Shown here piece after piece: positions 12,162-23,277 of a stretch of DNA of 64,000 bases. Position 1 is the first letter of the stretch. The number at the start of each line of letters is the position of its first letter. Where the stretch lies: the NCBI GenBank assembly GCA_036971715.1, contig JAVHJL010000006.1:248001-312000 (forward strand), written 5' to 3'. The notes below the pieces were generated by a model. The model was given only the letters and a program-made list of their open reading frames with translations, was not told the DNA's origin and ran no database searches. The stretch comes from Arthrobotrys musiformis (lineage: Eukaryota > Ascomycota > Orbiliomycetes > Orbiliales > Orbiliaceae). The position numbers were made by a program, and so were the translations under genes.

Positions 12162-12163
12162 AT

Positions 12164-13754
12164 TCAGAAGAGAAGCCGCTTCCGCGGACCCGTTGGCGAC
12201 GCTGGTTCCCCTCTCTTCCCGTATCCGCCATCCTCATCCCCATCGTCGTCCTCCTCATCATCTTCCATTCCTCGTCGCATAGACTTCCTTGCTGTGAAAA
12301 AGGGCGTCTGTTTGACCCCCCCGCCATTGATCTTCTTAAACCTGACCCCTGGCGCAGGTGTCGCAAATATCGATGCGGTCCCTGTCCCCGCAGCTATAGG
12401 ATATGCATGCATTGAATGATGCACCACTCCGGCTGCACCCCCATACTCCACAAACCGAGGTGCTGCCGCCGCCATAACAGGCGCGGGATGACCCCCTGCC
12501 TTCGCCCGAAAAAACCCAAAAGTGAAATTGCTCGCAAATATACACCCAAACACCAACACTAAACAAAATATCATGCTTTTGTAGCTGATCTGCTCCACGA
12601 ACCCGTTGATAATTTGCGCAAACATCTCAGCCGACACCTGGCTCCTCCCCAGATTGTGAGGGTCAAGATCCGCGCATATCTTCCACTCATTGCACTGTTG
12701 CTCCATTGCTGGCACCATAAGATCCGGTCGACATCGATTTTCTTGCCACTTCAAATTACAGTTCATCACTTTAAGGGTAGCGATGGCCGTGTAGTCTTCG
12801 ATCTTCTTGTTGACATCCTTCTGAATCGTGACCACAAAACTGTAAATGAGGTAGGCCCCAATGCCCGTTATGAATATGTTGATCATTAGTTGAACATATT
12901 GCGACAGCACCTGTGGTATGTCCCTATGTGTTTCCGCCCACGTCCTTTCCGGTTGCTGTAGTACGTGTTGTCGTCGTCTGTTGACAGCTGGTGCAAACGG
13001 ACTATCCGAATCTTCATCGTCATAAGAATCCCCGGAGTTGGCCCAAAACCCGTTTTGATTCGACCCTTGCTTCCGTCTCCTCCTCTCCACCTTCTTTGCT
13101 GCCTTGTCGCTGAATTTGTGGGCCTTCGTCTCGCCCTTGCCGGTTTTCTTCGGTGGCAGGAACCCGAAACTCCCAAACAATCCCTTCACCTCTTGCTGCT
13201 TCTTTGATTTCGCGGTTGGTGTCGCGTCGGGGTCTAATAAATTTTCTTCTTCCTTCTTGGTCAAAACCAACGGCCCAGCCTTTGTTGGAGTATCATCTGT
13301 CATCATCGAGTCCATCCCCGCGACATTGGGTGCCGGCGAATCCTCGGCATCAGAGTTTATAGACGGTGACCTCAAATCGCGAGCATTCTTGAATGCAGAC
13401 GAATCCAGCGGGTTCTGGTAGGGAGTGAAGAAGAACGGTTTCGAAGATGGAGTCGTCATGTCGAACTGCCGGTCCTTAATCGGTGTTATTGCTGTTTCTC
13501 CATAGTGTCCTATACCATTGCAATAGAACGTGTTAGACATATCCCAAGGGAAAATTCCAATCTCACACACTCTCTCGCCACGTAAACGAATAGATTTGGT
13601 GGGATAGATGCATCGTACGTTTCCTTGGAGGCCCTCCTTGCGACATCTGTCGCTCGATATTTTGTCGCGAAAACGGCGATGATGGATCCGATGGACCAAA
13701 CTGGTTGTCGTAGCTCCAGTCCATCGGCGACGCATGATTGCGTGGACCGGCCAT
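12164..13754 (-). CDS. BRR6: Nuclear-envelope protein Brr6/Brl1 (di-sulfide bridge nucleocytoplasmic transport domain)
   Basis: Two exons, 13619..13754 and 12164..13509, give 493 residues; the split codon C|GA restores PPRKRHYG. The first 250 residues are charged and disordered, with a basic stretch KKVERRRRKQ. The conserved core follows: a membrane helix at about 255-280 (MINIFITGIGAYLIYSF), a luminal segment with four cysteines (MNCNLKW, ENRC, QQCNEWKIC), and a second helix at about 361-385 (MIFCLVLVFGCIF). This two-helix, four-Cys arrangement defines the Brl1/Brr6 family (PF10104), which sits in the nuclear envelope and helps nuclear pore biogenesis and lipid homeostasis. Yeast has two paralogues. 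The single gene here could be either, so the symbol is a family label. It is divergent from IES6 with 297 bases between the start codons. Confidence 0.92.
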
Positions 13755-14051
13755 GATGCCTATCGGTGGTGTTTGTAGTATGTAGGAAATCAGATGGGGA
13801 CAGGTGTGTGTAGATTTGAAAAATGTCTGTCGATGGCAGAGACGCCAACCAACAACTTTGGAGACGAAGAAAACAAACATCAACACTGCGCTCTTCATAG
13901 CAACGACAACATCGTTCTTCATCCCAACCACGTCCTTCTCGCACCATCATCAACATCAACATCATCACCAACATCATCATCGTCATCACTGCCACTATAA
14001 TCATCACCACCCACAGGTTGCTTATATCTTATATATCATCCATCCTCCACA
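13755..14051. promoter_or_regulatory. Bidirectional promoter between BRR6 and IES6
   Basis: Only 297 bases separate the two start codons. The plus strand carries a CATCA/CAACAT-rich run at about 13940-13995 and an AT-rich TATATC/TATATATC stretch at about 14022-14038, just before the IES6 ATG. Frames reading through this run give Met-rich or His-rich low-complexity peptides and are not genes. Confidence 0.6.
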
Positions 14052-14573
14052 ATGGCGCCGAATAACACTGCCAGCACGGCCGTCCACGAAGCTAACGACA
14101 TCACCAACCTCGATAAAGCCTTCAAGTCCACCGTCTGGAAACCCGCTGCTCGTCGAAACAAGAATCTCAAGCAAGTTTTGACCGAAGTCAACCGAGCACA
14201 AGCTGCCTCGATAATAGCTTCCCAGGTCCAGACCGAAGCAAACACGGGTGATAACACTCCAATTCCCGAATCGACCCTGGCCGGCCTCAGTGCTCGCGCA
14301 ACTGCTGCTCAACAAGCTACAGCGCTCCAGAAACTCTCTTTATCAGTCGGCCAACCAGCACCGACATACGGCAACATTGATGCCGCCCCGTCTCTTCATC
14401 CTGCGAACTCGGGACATTGGTGCGACATCACGGGCCTCCCAGCTAGCTACGTGGATCCCAAAACGAAGCTGCGATATGCAAACAAGGAAGTCTACGCGGT
14501 CATCAGGGGATTGGGACAAGGAGTCTCCGACCAGTTTTTAGCCGTCCGAGGAGCGAACGTGATCTTGAAATAA
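14052..14573 (+). CDS. IES6: INO80 chromatin-remodelling complex subunit Ies6 (YL1 C-terminal domain)
   Basis: A single exon of 173 residues. The N-terminus has the family signature FKSTVWKPAARRNKNLKQVL at about residues 24-43. The C-terminal third is a YL1_C domain: SLHPANSGHWCDITGLPA, then DPKTKLRYANKEVYAVIRGL, ending RGANVILK. Ies6 pairs with Arp5 to form a module of the INO80 remodeler that couples ATP hydrolysis to nucleosome sliding and H2A.Z dynamics in the nucleus. The protein is slightly shorter than many filamentous-fungal orthologues. The linker between the two conserved parts (residues 60-105) is Ala/Gln-rich. Confidence 0.95.
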   Translation: MAPNNTASTAVHEANDITNLDKAFKSTVWKPAARRNKNLKQVLTEVNRAQAASIIASQVQTEANTGDNTPIPESTLAGLSARATAAQQATALQKLSLSVGQPAPTYGNIDAAPSLHPANSGHWCDITGLPASYVDPKTKLRYANKEVYAVIRGLGQGVSDQFLAVRGANVILK

Positions 14574-14802
14574 TCTCTCTTTTTTATTCTTACCTTTTTT
14601 ACTCCTTATTTGTTTTTTTTAACATCATTTTCGCGGGGGTTGGTCCTTTATGGGAAAGGCGTTTATGGAGTTTCACTTTTGCACGGCGTTATCATACGAC
14701 AACTACGAAAAGGATTACGAAATCACCTAATCTACATTCATCACCGCCCTCGTTTTTTGGCCTCAAAAGACCAAATATCCGGTTCCTCCTCCTCACAAAA
14801 GC

Positions 14803-16364
14803 TTACTGCAATCCTAACTGGGAAACATCCACCGACGTCTCTTCTCCCAACATCATTTCTGCCATAACCTTCCCAGTCCCTAGACTCATACTAATCCCCC
14901 ATGGACCATGCCCGGTGGCCACGAACACACCACCACCACCAACCCTCGTATCCAACCCTCCTAAAAGTGCATCAGGAACACGACAGACGATAGGTTTGCC
15001 AGCAGGCGTGACGGGTCGATGGCATAGCCCCCTCCTGATTACGTTTGCCCCATTCGTCAGTCCATTACGCGTGTCGTCGCTATCGTTGTCGCCACCTCCA
15101 CCAAACTGCACTATCAAATCCTCCGCAGCAGATATCAACTTTTTGATATCTGCATCATTCTCTTTAACATCCGTGGCAAGTTCTGGAAGTGGGATATCAG
15201 CCGAGTTTATGCCGGCCAGATATATGTCCCCGTTAACCCTGCTAAACGCTTCGGGATGCCAGTCCAAACCATCGATGCTCGAAAAGACCGCATGGAGATA
15301 TTCAGGTTGCTGGCGAACCGGCGACCGGACGACGACGCTATGCCCTGCTAGAGAAGACACAGGTATCCGATAGTCTGATGTGGGAAAGAGCTTCTCAAAC
15401 ACCCTGCCGCTCCAGGATCCCGCCGCGATAAGAATGTGCGAGCAAGCAAGCACCTCCTCTTCATTTTCAGCCGACGGCGTACCGCTTTCGCCCCTACTCT
15501 TGGTGATAATTAAGCCTTCCAATCGTCCGTCGGCCGATTGAAGAATTCTGGAGGGAGTCACGGGATTTCGAACGATTACCCCGCGTCGTCTGACCTCCTC
15601 GAGTAAGAATTCGCAAAGTCCATGCGGGTCTCTATAAGCAGACGGTCCCAGTTTACATCAGCAGCCGCCACCAATTCTTACAAATCAAAAAAAGATAAAT
15701 TAAGATTTCAAAGAAAGAAAAAAAAAGAAAATCACGCACACATGCGAAGGGAAAAAAATGTTTCACGAAAAGACATCGGATTATGCAAGAGCAGACAAAG
15801 CGAGCGAGTGAAGGGAGAGACATACAATTGCGCGGTAGAATCGCCAGTACACGATAACTCCACCTTCCCACCTTCACAATTCCACCACCCGGGTGGATTG
15901 CCACGTTGCACATTCCCATCTCCTGCCGCCCCAGAGGAAGCATCGACCCGACTAGTACCATCCCTCAACCAATCATCGCCTCTCTTCCTACCTTCCTCCC
16001 CGGTCCCCTTTTCGAAGCTATAGCTGTTGCTGGGACTATACCCCCACCGCCGTCTTCCGTCATTCGCATCCGCGAGCTGCCGGTGTAGACCAAAACTCAA
16101 TTGACCGAGTTGGGACGAAGCGGCGCCGAACCAGTCCTTTGCCAGGAACCCGCCGGCACGGCCGGAGGCACAGGCGAAAAGAGTAGGGGAGGTATCTAGA
16201 ACTACAATGTTTCTAGGCGAGACTTTTTGGCGGTGATTATGGAATGATGAGGAGAGGTAGTAAGCGGTCGATAGGCCGATGATGCCGGCGCCCAGAGTTA
16301 CGATGGATGATGGATCGGCTGGATCAGTTTGGGAAGTGTTGTCAACTGTGGTATTTTGTGACAT
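14803..16364 (-). CDS. FAD-dependent oxidoreductase (DAO fold), Tda3-like
   Basis: Two exons, 15826..16364 and 14803..15631, give 455 residues. The splice TT|A makes TAQLDPHGLCEFL, the usual wording of this family. Earlier acceptors in the intron run into stop codons, which fixes the choice. The N-terminus has the FAD-binding fold with GAGIIGLSTAYYL (about residues 25-37) and an acidic strand end at NIVVLD. The ASGRAGGFLAKDWF motif follows at about 65-78. Near the C-terminus, CHRPVTPAGKPIV and VATGHGPWGISMSLGTGK complete the DAO fold. Yeast Tda3 and S. pombe relatives share this architecture and are linked to late-endosome-to-Golgi traffic. The substrate is not known. An ATG 11 codons upstream at 16397 is possible. 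The gene is tail-to-tail with IES6 (229 bases). Confidence 0.85.
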
Positions 16365-17915
16365 GGTGGTGTATTTTTGCCGTTTCTGGGACAGCAATCA
16401 ATCAATCAATCAATCACTTCACGTCTTCTCTGTTCTTTTCTTTTTCTCTCTTTTTCTTTTTTTTTTTTCAGAGATTATTTCTTGCGGGTCTGCCATTTTG
16501 GCGATTAGGTCAGCGAAAAGGGCCATTGAACTGCCGGTTTTTTTTCTTGGGGGAGACAAAGGCGGATATTCGGGCGACGGGGCAAAGTCTGTCCGATCTT
16601 CATTGCAGGACGGAGCGAGCAGAGAGCGAGTGGAATGCAACGGCATGATTTTATCGCCAAACATACCTTCAAACTTTGGGACTTTTTTTCGAATCGTGAG
16701 ATATCGAGGTGGAGATTTTGATTGATAGACTTATAGACATGAATTGAACTTGGTTTTTTTCTCTACATTAAATAACCTTTTTTTTTATACTACCAAAAAA
16801 TTATAACTTCAAAGATTTACGTGAAGGATCAGATAGCACCATCGCCCTTTTCCAAATTCTTAGTAACACTCGCAAGTCAACTACCCAAGAAAGTTCAGGA
16901 ACAGCAGTCAAAGCTAGTCTTCGTTCTCCCAAAAACGCCCAGACGTGGTGGCTCCCAGCTAAGCTTCTTAGCCAACCCAGCCATAATATTTTCTTTTTAA
17001 AAAAAACACAACGAAACGAAAGTCGGGAACAGCTCGATCCGTGGATGCCGGAGGGTCGGAGATTAGCTAAGCTAAGCTAAACCATCAAAACCCCATCCGC
17101 AAGCTTCCTGATGGTAATTCACAAAATTTGGAGGATTCTGATAGGTCGCTTGGTTGGTTTTGGGTTTTCTGCATATAGACGTGTATTCCCACCTTTTTTT
17201 CTTCCCTCTACATTTTTTTCTGGGAGCGGAACTTATGTAAGAAGGGACTGAGTTTCCCGAACTGATTGTAGCCTTCGAGACCAGGCGAAATCGAATAAAA
17301 GGGTATAACGTTACAGAAACCTGTTGCGTTCGTATTATAAATCCCATGTCAACGTACTTATCACATCTACAATTCCAACGTTATCATAAAAACCAAAGAT
17401 AGCATCTCGATCCCGCAAATCCATCGGATCCAGGGATATATACTGCATAACACAGCAGCCCTCAACAAAATGAAGAGAGAGTGAGAGAGAGGATTATTCG
17501 GCCCCGAATGGGATTCCCTAAGCCTCTCGGGGTTTATTTTCACTTCCGTCCTCCGTGTGGACGAAATAAACTAAGTCTCCAAAAATGCAAGTGGACGGCC
17601 TAAAATGCAAGAGAAGAAAAAAAGGAAATTGTTTCGTTTCCGCTGTTAAAGCTCATGCTCATGCTCTAATAAAAAAGAAGGAAAAAAGGCTCACAAAAAA
17701 CGCCCTGTACATGTATGGTTATGTGATGCTTTATGCACAAAATGTATGTCTGTAATGCGATCGTAAACGTTCTCCAAAAGCAGGAAACCGAAAACGAAGA
17801 ACGAAGTACGGAGAACGAAGTAGTAAACGATGTAAGTATGTACGAAGGAGTATGTGATACACTAGTTTGTAGGGAGTCCGGGTTTTCGGCTCACTGAATC
17901 GTTACGTCGGTCGGA
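16365..17915. other. Intergenic, 1.55 kb; promoter of the Tda3-like gene and 3' flank of NCA2
   Basis: No gene supported. A perfect (CAAT)n array at about 16396-16416 lies about 30 bases upstream of the Tda3-like ATG, probably in its 5' leader, followed by a T/C tract at 16437-16469. The rest is unremarkable AT-rich sequence. Confidence 0.5.
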
Positions 17916-20106
17916 TCAATTCATCCACTTTGCATACGCCCTGTGGAAAAGTAAAAATATCCGGTCAGTCAAGTCACATAACTTCCCGCACGCATAAAAC
18001 GGCTCTGACGAAGAAAAAAAAAAAAACTCACCATCTAACCCGTTCCACAACTCCCCTCTGAGCCCTAACCCCATTCCTTATACTCCCCATTTCCTCCAAA
18101 TCCTCCAAGAACTCCTTCATCACCACTCCTCGGGGTAGCACGTACCCGGCAAGCTCCCTAAGCACATGAATCTCACAAAGCAACAATCCATGTTCCTTAA
18201 ACGTCAGTATGCTGCTTCTCTCCCCGCGAACCTCGGCGCCCCGGCCCTTGGTCGCACGGTATGCCGCACTGGTGGATAGTATCCTGTCGATATGGCGTAA
18301 TATGCGGACCATACGGCCCTTTGCTTCGCTCTTCTTGACACCGCTCCGGCCACCCCAGGCGTTTCTTATCCACCTGGTCGTGCCTACTACGATTAACACC
18401 CCCGGTGTGAGACCTAGCATGCCGAAGAGTAACTGCTGTGATTTCAGCATATTATCGATCCCACTGACGGCGACTTCAACGTCGACTTTCGTCTTCTGTA
18501 TTTGAATCAGTAGCGAACGGAGGAGTTCGCCCGTGACCGCACCGCGGATGGGTTTCTTCATGTCTTGTTCGTAAACTCGTAGAACCGGGGTTAGATCCCC
18601 CTGCTTGACATTCTCCCTGATCAATTCGATTTCCGCGGCCGTGAGCGGTGCCGAGGCGTTATCCAAGGCAGCGGAAGGATTATCGATCGCGAATTCGACG
18701 ACCATGCGTTCCAAGCTTTCTCGGTCAGAGATTAGGGATTCGCGACTCATCAGGGCGACTTCTTGGTCTTCACCTGTTCGAATCGTGCTGATGATGCGTT
18801 TGAGAGGGTCGACGACCCAGTTATCCCAGAATTCGTAGGCGGTTTCACCGGCTTCCCGGATCCACATGTGGATTGCCTCTTGTCTGTTGACCAGAAGGCG
18901 GAGTAAAGTCCCCGAGGAGAGGATCACTGCCGCCATGGGTATCCAGTACCTTACTATCCAACTGGGTCTGCCGTTTTCCCTTAAAATCTCCCTCGATAGT
19001 AGTTCCTGCCTGGGTAGGTGGCCCCTCAACATCTCCTGCAAACGGTTCGAAAGAACCGCAACATCATCGAATTCGGAACCCCCACCCCCACCGCCGGAAC
19101 CCATAAACACCAAATCCTCAAACTGCTCAACCCCACCGAGTTCCTGAATGTTGGACACATTCCTAACCACATTATCCATCAACACAATACTCCGTTCCAC
19201 AACCCCCTTCCAATCATCCTTCTCGATATCGACATCATCCTGCCCAAACATCAACCCTTCGTTCATCAGGACCCCCAAAGCGGATGCCTGCATACCCCTC
19301 AATTTTGAAATATTCCCGTGCTTCTGGTGGATCGAATGCGTAATCAAGGCGAACGGTGATACCAATCTTGCATTAAAAACCGATAGACTCCGTTCGTGCC
19401 AGGATGTCCGTATGAGACCGTAGAACCTCTGCGCGGTTTCGGATAAGCTCGCTGCGGTGGCTGCTGCCGCTGCTTCCGGGTGTCGTATTACATTGCTACT
19501 ATTATCGTCGTCGTCATCGCCACCACCGATGAATTCGCCTCTTTCGAAACGGACACGGGCGTCGTGGTAGACTTCCTTGGCGAAGTTGTAGAGACGCCAG
19601 GGGGATGTCTGGAGGGAGTAGAGGAATGTGTAGCGGTATGAAGAGAGGACTTCGTCCCAGTAGTAGATATCATCGCTTAGCGGGAGGGTGGCGTCGACGA
19701 GGGAGAGGAGAATGACGCCATAGGTCTGTATTGCGGCTTTGGAGACCACTAGCCATGATAGTTCGTGTTCGAGGTATGCCTCGACGTTTTCGTCGGTATG
19801 AGCAGTGACCGAGATTGGATTATTATTAAGGTTAGCGGCGGATATGTCGGCTGCTGAGAGCAGGGATGTAATCTGCTGTGGGGTCAGGAGGGTGGAGGAG
19901 GTGGATGAGAGGGACTTGATGATGCCCTGGAGCTTTAGGATGCGCGGAGACGGAGGAGTGGCGAGGGAGACGTCTCTGGTGGAAGTCGGGTCGGCGTCGG
20001 AGGCTGCGGAGAGCGGCAGGGCAGAGAGCTGCTCCAGGTGCAGCCTGTCCAGCTGCAGGTCGATGGCGCGGACTTGGCTTGAGTTCCAGTCAGTTATAAC
20101 CATCAA
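17916..20106 (-). CDS. NCA2: Nuclear control of ATPase protein 2 (Nca2), mitochondrial membrane protein
   Basis: Two exons: 18032..20106 and a 25-base last exon, 17916..17940. Unspliced, the frame would stop just after RVRW. Spliced (TG|G), it continues to AYAKWMN and sums to 699 residues, the usual tail. Visible features: N-terminal SSQVRAIDLQLDRL, a central PSWIVRYWIPMAAVILSSG membrane segment, the conserved stretch DNWVVDPLKRIISTIRTGED, DLTPVLRVYEQDMKKPIRGA, a second hydrophobic segment LLFGMLGLTPGVLIVVGTTR, and C-terminal EHGLLLCEIHVLR. In yeast, Nca2 sits in mitochondrial membranes and, with Nca3, influences mRNA levels of ATP synthase subunits 6 and 8. The ATG at 20106 gives a plausible N-terminus (MMVITDW); a non-coding first exon cannot be excluded. 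Confidence 0.93.
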
Positions 20107-21619
20107 TTGGATAGATCATTGGGCAATTGCTTACTCCGCGACAAAGCTCATTGGGGAGGAGGGATCTCGTGAGAGAAGTCGGGGTCGGGGTAATAGTATT
20201 GATTATGAAGGTGTGGTGGTTGCAGAATACTTTTTTTTTCCCTTTCGGTATCAGATGCAAGGTGGGGCAGCTTCCAATCGGAAGGCTTCGATACTGTCAT
20301 CGATTACGCTGGCTGACCGTCAGCATCGTTCGCTCGCTCTGCGGGACATGCATTATCATGATCATGATACTATCAGCCATCACCGGCGTCCGATCACCGG
20401 AGTATACCTACCACTTTACCTACCACTTGACTATGTACATATGTATATAGTATGTAGGAGGTGGAAATGCGGCTCAAGACAGAGACACTAATGACGCCAC
20501 GAAGGATCATAACATCCCGGCCTCACAAACAAAGACGTCGGCGTGTTCAGGGCTCCGGGTCCCGCGTCCCGGTTGGCTTCCGGTTCACGGACAGCCTCGG
20601 CCGTGGCCCAAATGAAACTGCCGCGGGTGCATTACCCTAACCCGCTTCAGGCCATCAGTCTCCCCAGTCCTCCTAAACTCCTTCGCTATCTCCGCCCTTT
20701 TCTTTCAAACTCTGACTAAGGCCTTAGTCAAGGGTTTCCTTCCTTCCCCCAGTTCCGACTGCGAGACTGGAAAGGCTGGCGAGAGGGCTGCCAGGGAGGC
20801 TGAATAAGCAGACCGGCTGGAACGCCCCATACAACCAACTCACGAAATACCGCCTGATGCCCCTCCTCCAATCCCGTGGAAATTCCCTTGATACTAGTTT
20901 AGTTTAGATGGATAAATATATTTGGAGATCTGAGAGAAAAGATATTCAAGTGAAATATTTTATAATAATAGGAAAAAAACAGATCAAAAAACGCCCTTGG
21001 GGATAAAGAAAAAGTCTATGCTGTGCATGTACAGGTCAGGTCACACATTCCCGTCGCAGCAGGACGTTTCTCTGCTCGCTGTGCATCTCAGCAAAGTTAC
21101 TATGGACAGAAATATATTCAAAGTGACAGGGCAGGAATGCAGAAGGGTTGGCTTTTTGTTTCCCTTTCAGAAAGGGAGCAAGTAACGATCGTGAGAATCA
21201 GAAAGTTTTGAGAATGAAAAAAAAGTACTAGTAGTAAACAGCCTCCCTTAATAGAAACAATTTTTTGAATCCTGTAAAAGAAAAGAAAAGAACAAAGAAG
21301 GAAAAAAAAAAAACCAAGGAAAGATAAACGAAGTACGGTGAACTATGGTATAGTTTTTGGGGGAGCCAAAAAAGAAGAAACACCGGTGTATGACAAATAA
21401 TTTTTTGTATACAGCCAAACAATAATAACACACTAAGAAACGAATCCGCTAACTCCTGACGCTCAATGCACCGAATTTAATCGAGAAATGTAGAAAAGAA
21501 AAGAAAAGTAAAGAAAAGTGAACGTGAAAAAAAAACCAACTAAAATATCTTGCGAAGAGTGGCGTTCATTCGGGTACTCGGGAGGAATTCGGGGGGTAAC
21601 GTTTTTTTTTGATATATAT
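20107..21619. other. Intergenic, 1.5 kb; NCA2 promoter and 3' flank of the bZIP gene
   Basis: Contains a GC-rich block at about 20510-20640 and AT-rich, A-tract DNA at 20900-21520. Open frames on either strand are low in complexity and match no family I know. Confidence 0.5.
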
Positions 21620-22696
21620 TTATTCGTCAACTCGTACTCTCTTGACTCCTGCTACGGGTTCCGTAAGTGCCTTGTCGTGAAGTGCAGAAATTGGTGGCAA
21701 TTCTGGCTTGAGTGACATCCTGGCCGATGGTGGTCGGCTGGAGATGTGGAGGTTTTCAATGTTGAGACCGGCTGGTGGGTCCGGGAGGGCCTCTCCCTCA
21801 CCGAGATGGTCGAGTAATCGTCGCTGGAGGTGCATGATGTACTGTCGGAGGGCGGCGTTCTCATTCTCCAGGGCTCCATTTCGTTCCTCAACAGCTTCGT
21901 AATCGCGAACTTTGGACTCGAGGGACTTGATGTATTCCTCCTTTCGGGCACGGAATGCTCTCTAAAATGTTCCAAGGTCAGCGATCATGCAACACTAGTA
22001 ACGTGATTTTTTCTCTAAAAGGAAAAACAAAAGAGAGGAAGGAAAAAAAAGAGTTGACATCATTTTTTTCAGGGTGTCGGGACATACCTGTGCGTTACGG
22101 TTCTGAGCGGCTCTCTTCGAACTGTTCAACTCTCTCTTCTGTCGCGAATCGGCCTTGAGGGAATCCTCGCCGCCACTTCCAGGGCTAAGGCTCGAGCTCG
22201 GTCGGATATCATTCCTCTGAAGAACTGTAGGAGAGGAATTTGGAGGTTGCTGAGATGACATGGGCGTGGGCTGCTGCATCGGTTCCTCTCCCGAGATGGC
22301 AGAGAGAAGTTGTTTTCTCAGAAGTTCGGTGTCCTTGCCGAGATGAGGGTCAATTCCCCAGTCCCGTACGGGCTGAGAGGAGACGGGTGGTTCGGACTCC
22401 ATGGGGAGAGATTTTCTCGAGGGCTGTTCAGCCGATGAGGAGGGAGTATGTTGTTGTTGTGGTTGATGGTGATGATGGTTGTGGTTGTGGTTGTGGTGGT
22501 TTAGGTGATGATGGGAAGTGTGTTGTTGGTCCTGGAAGCGTGTAAAGCTCGGAATGTTAGTCGCGGAACTAACACGAGGAGCCTCCTCGACAGGAAGAAG
22601 AAGAAGTTTGAGAAAATTATGAGGTACCTGAGTAGAGGTAAGAGTAGGAGCAGGTAAAGTTCGGTGTCCGTTCGCCATTGATACGACTTCCGTCAT
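21620..22696 (-). CDS. bZIP transcription factor, AP-1/KapC-like
   Basis: Two exons, 22088..22696 and 21620..21961, give 316 residues. The intron (GTATGT...TTTTAG) falls inside the basic region: exon 1 ends KRAAQNRNAQ and exon 2 begins RAFRARKEEYIKSLESKV. The leucine zipper follows (VEERNGALENENAALRQYIM, about residues 222-250). The first 180 residues are disordered, with a His/Gln-rich block at about 60-85 and several Ser/Pro runs. Pap1/Yap-type factors usually read NRAAQRAFRER; here Asn replaces the first Ala and Ala the Glu of that stretch. The wording after the zipper (LLDHLGEGEALPDPP) recalls the KapC group of filamentous fungi. Role: nuclear DNA-binding regulator. The target genes are unknown. 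Confidence 0.88.
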
Positions 22697-22727
22697 CTTG
22701 AGTACTTTGTTTGAGAGTACTTTATCT

Positions 22728-22749
22728 TTCTTTCTTTCTTTCTTTCTTT
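22728..22749. repeat. (TTTC)n microsatellite
   Basis: Five to six copies of TTTC just upstream of the bZIP start codon on the minus strand. Confidence 0.8.
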
Positions 22750-23244
22750 TGTAGCAGAGGCGATGAGGGTATGAGGGTGTGGTGATGATAGTGGTGGGAG
22801 TTGTGTTGTTGTTATAACGGAGACAGCCAGTGTGGTGGTAGTCGTGAGTGAGTGAGTGATGTTTTATAGAAAAGAAGGATGGAACAAAATAAAAATAAAA
22901 TAAAATAAAATAAAATAAAGTATTTGGCAGGGACGCGAAAGCCGCTTAGCAAAATTATATAATCCGGAGGGGTGTATTTGAGATAGACCAAGATCCGATG
23001 GGTAGCCTGGCGGTAGTAGTAGTAGTAATGATGATAATGATGATGTCGGGCTCGGGCTCGCCTGTTTAGCAGCAGCAGCGGAAGAGGGCCAAAGCTAAGA
23101 GAGGTATAGGATATAAATAGAGAAAATGCAAGTTTCCCTTTGGGCTATTCTATTCTCTCTCTCTCCCTTGGACCGTTCTAGTCAAATTATGTAAAAGAGG
23201 AAGCAAGTGCCTGGCAGGGGTGTTCTTATTTTACTGTTTGGTTC

Positions 23245-23277
23245 TTATTCTTATTCTTATTCTTATTCTTATTCTTC
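23245..23277. repeat. (TTCTTA)n hexanucleotide repeat
   Basis: About five tandem copies of a TTCTTA unit, in the far upstream region of the bZIP gene. Confidence 0.8.

Larger units (their letters stand above)
10010..12163. other. Intergenic, 2.15 kb; phosphatase promoter and 3' flank of BRR6
   Basis: No gene seen. ATTTT-type repeats at about 10035-10070 lie just upstream of the phosphatase ATG, and a GGAGGA tract lies at about 10400-10470. Two CRE-like sites are annotated separately. A perfect (AATC)n array fills about 12137-12161 next to the BRR6 stop. Confidence 0.5.

Noticed and set aside
13510..14010. 166-codon minus-strand frame opening with a Met/Val/Leu run
   Set aside because: The opening is a translation of the CAT-rich promoter tract, and the rest overlaps BRR6 exon 1 in another frame.
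19805..20491. 228-codon plus-strand frame over the NCA2 start
   Set aside because: Antisense to the NCA2 coding exon for half its length, and unrelated sequence beyond.
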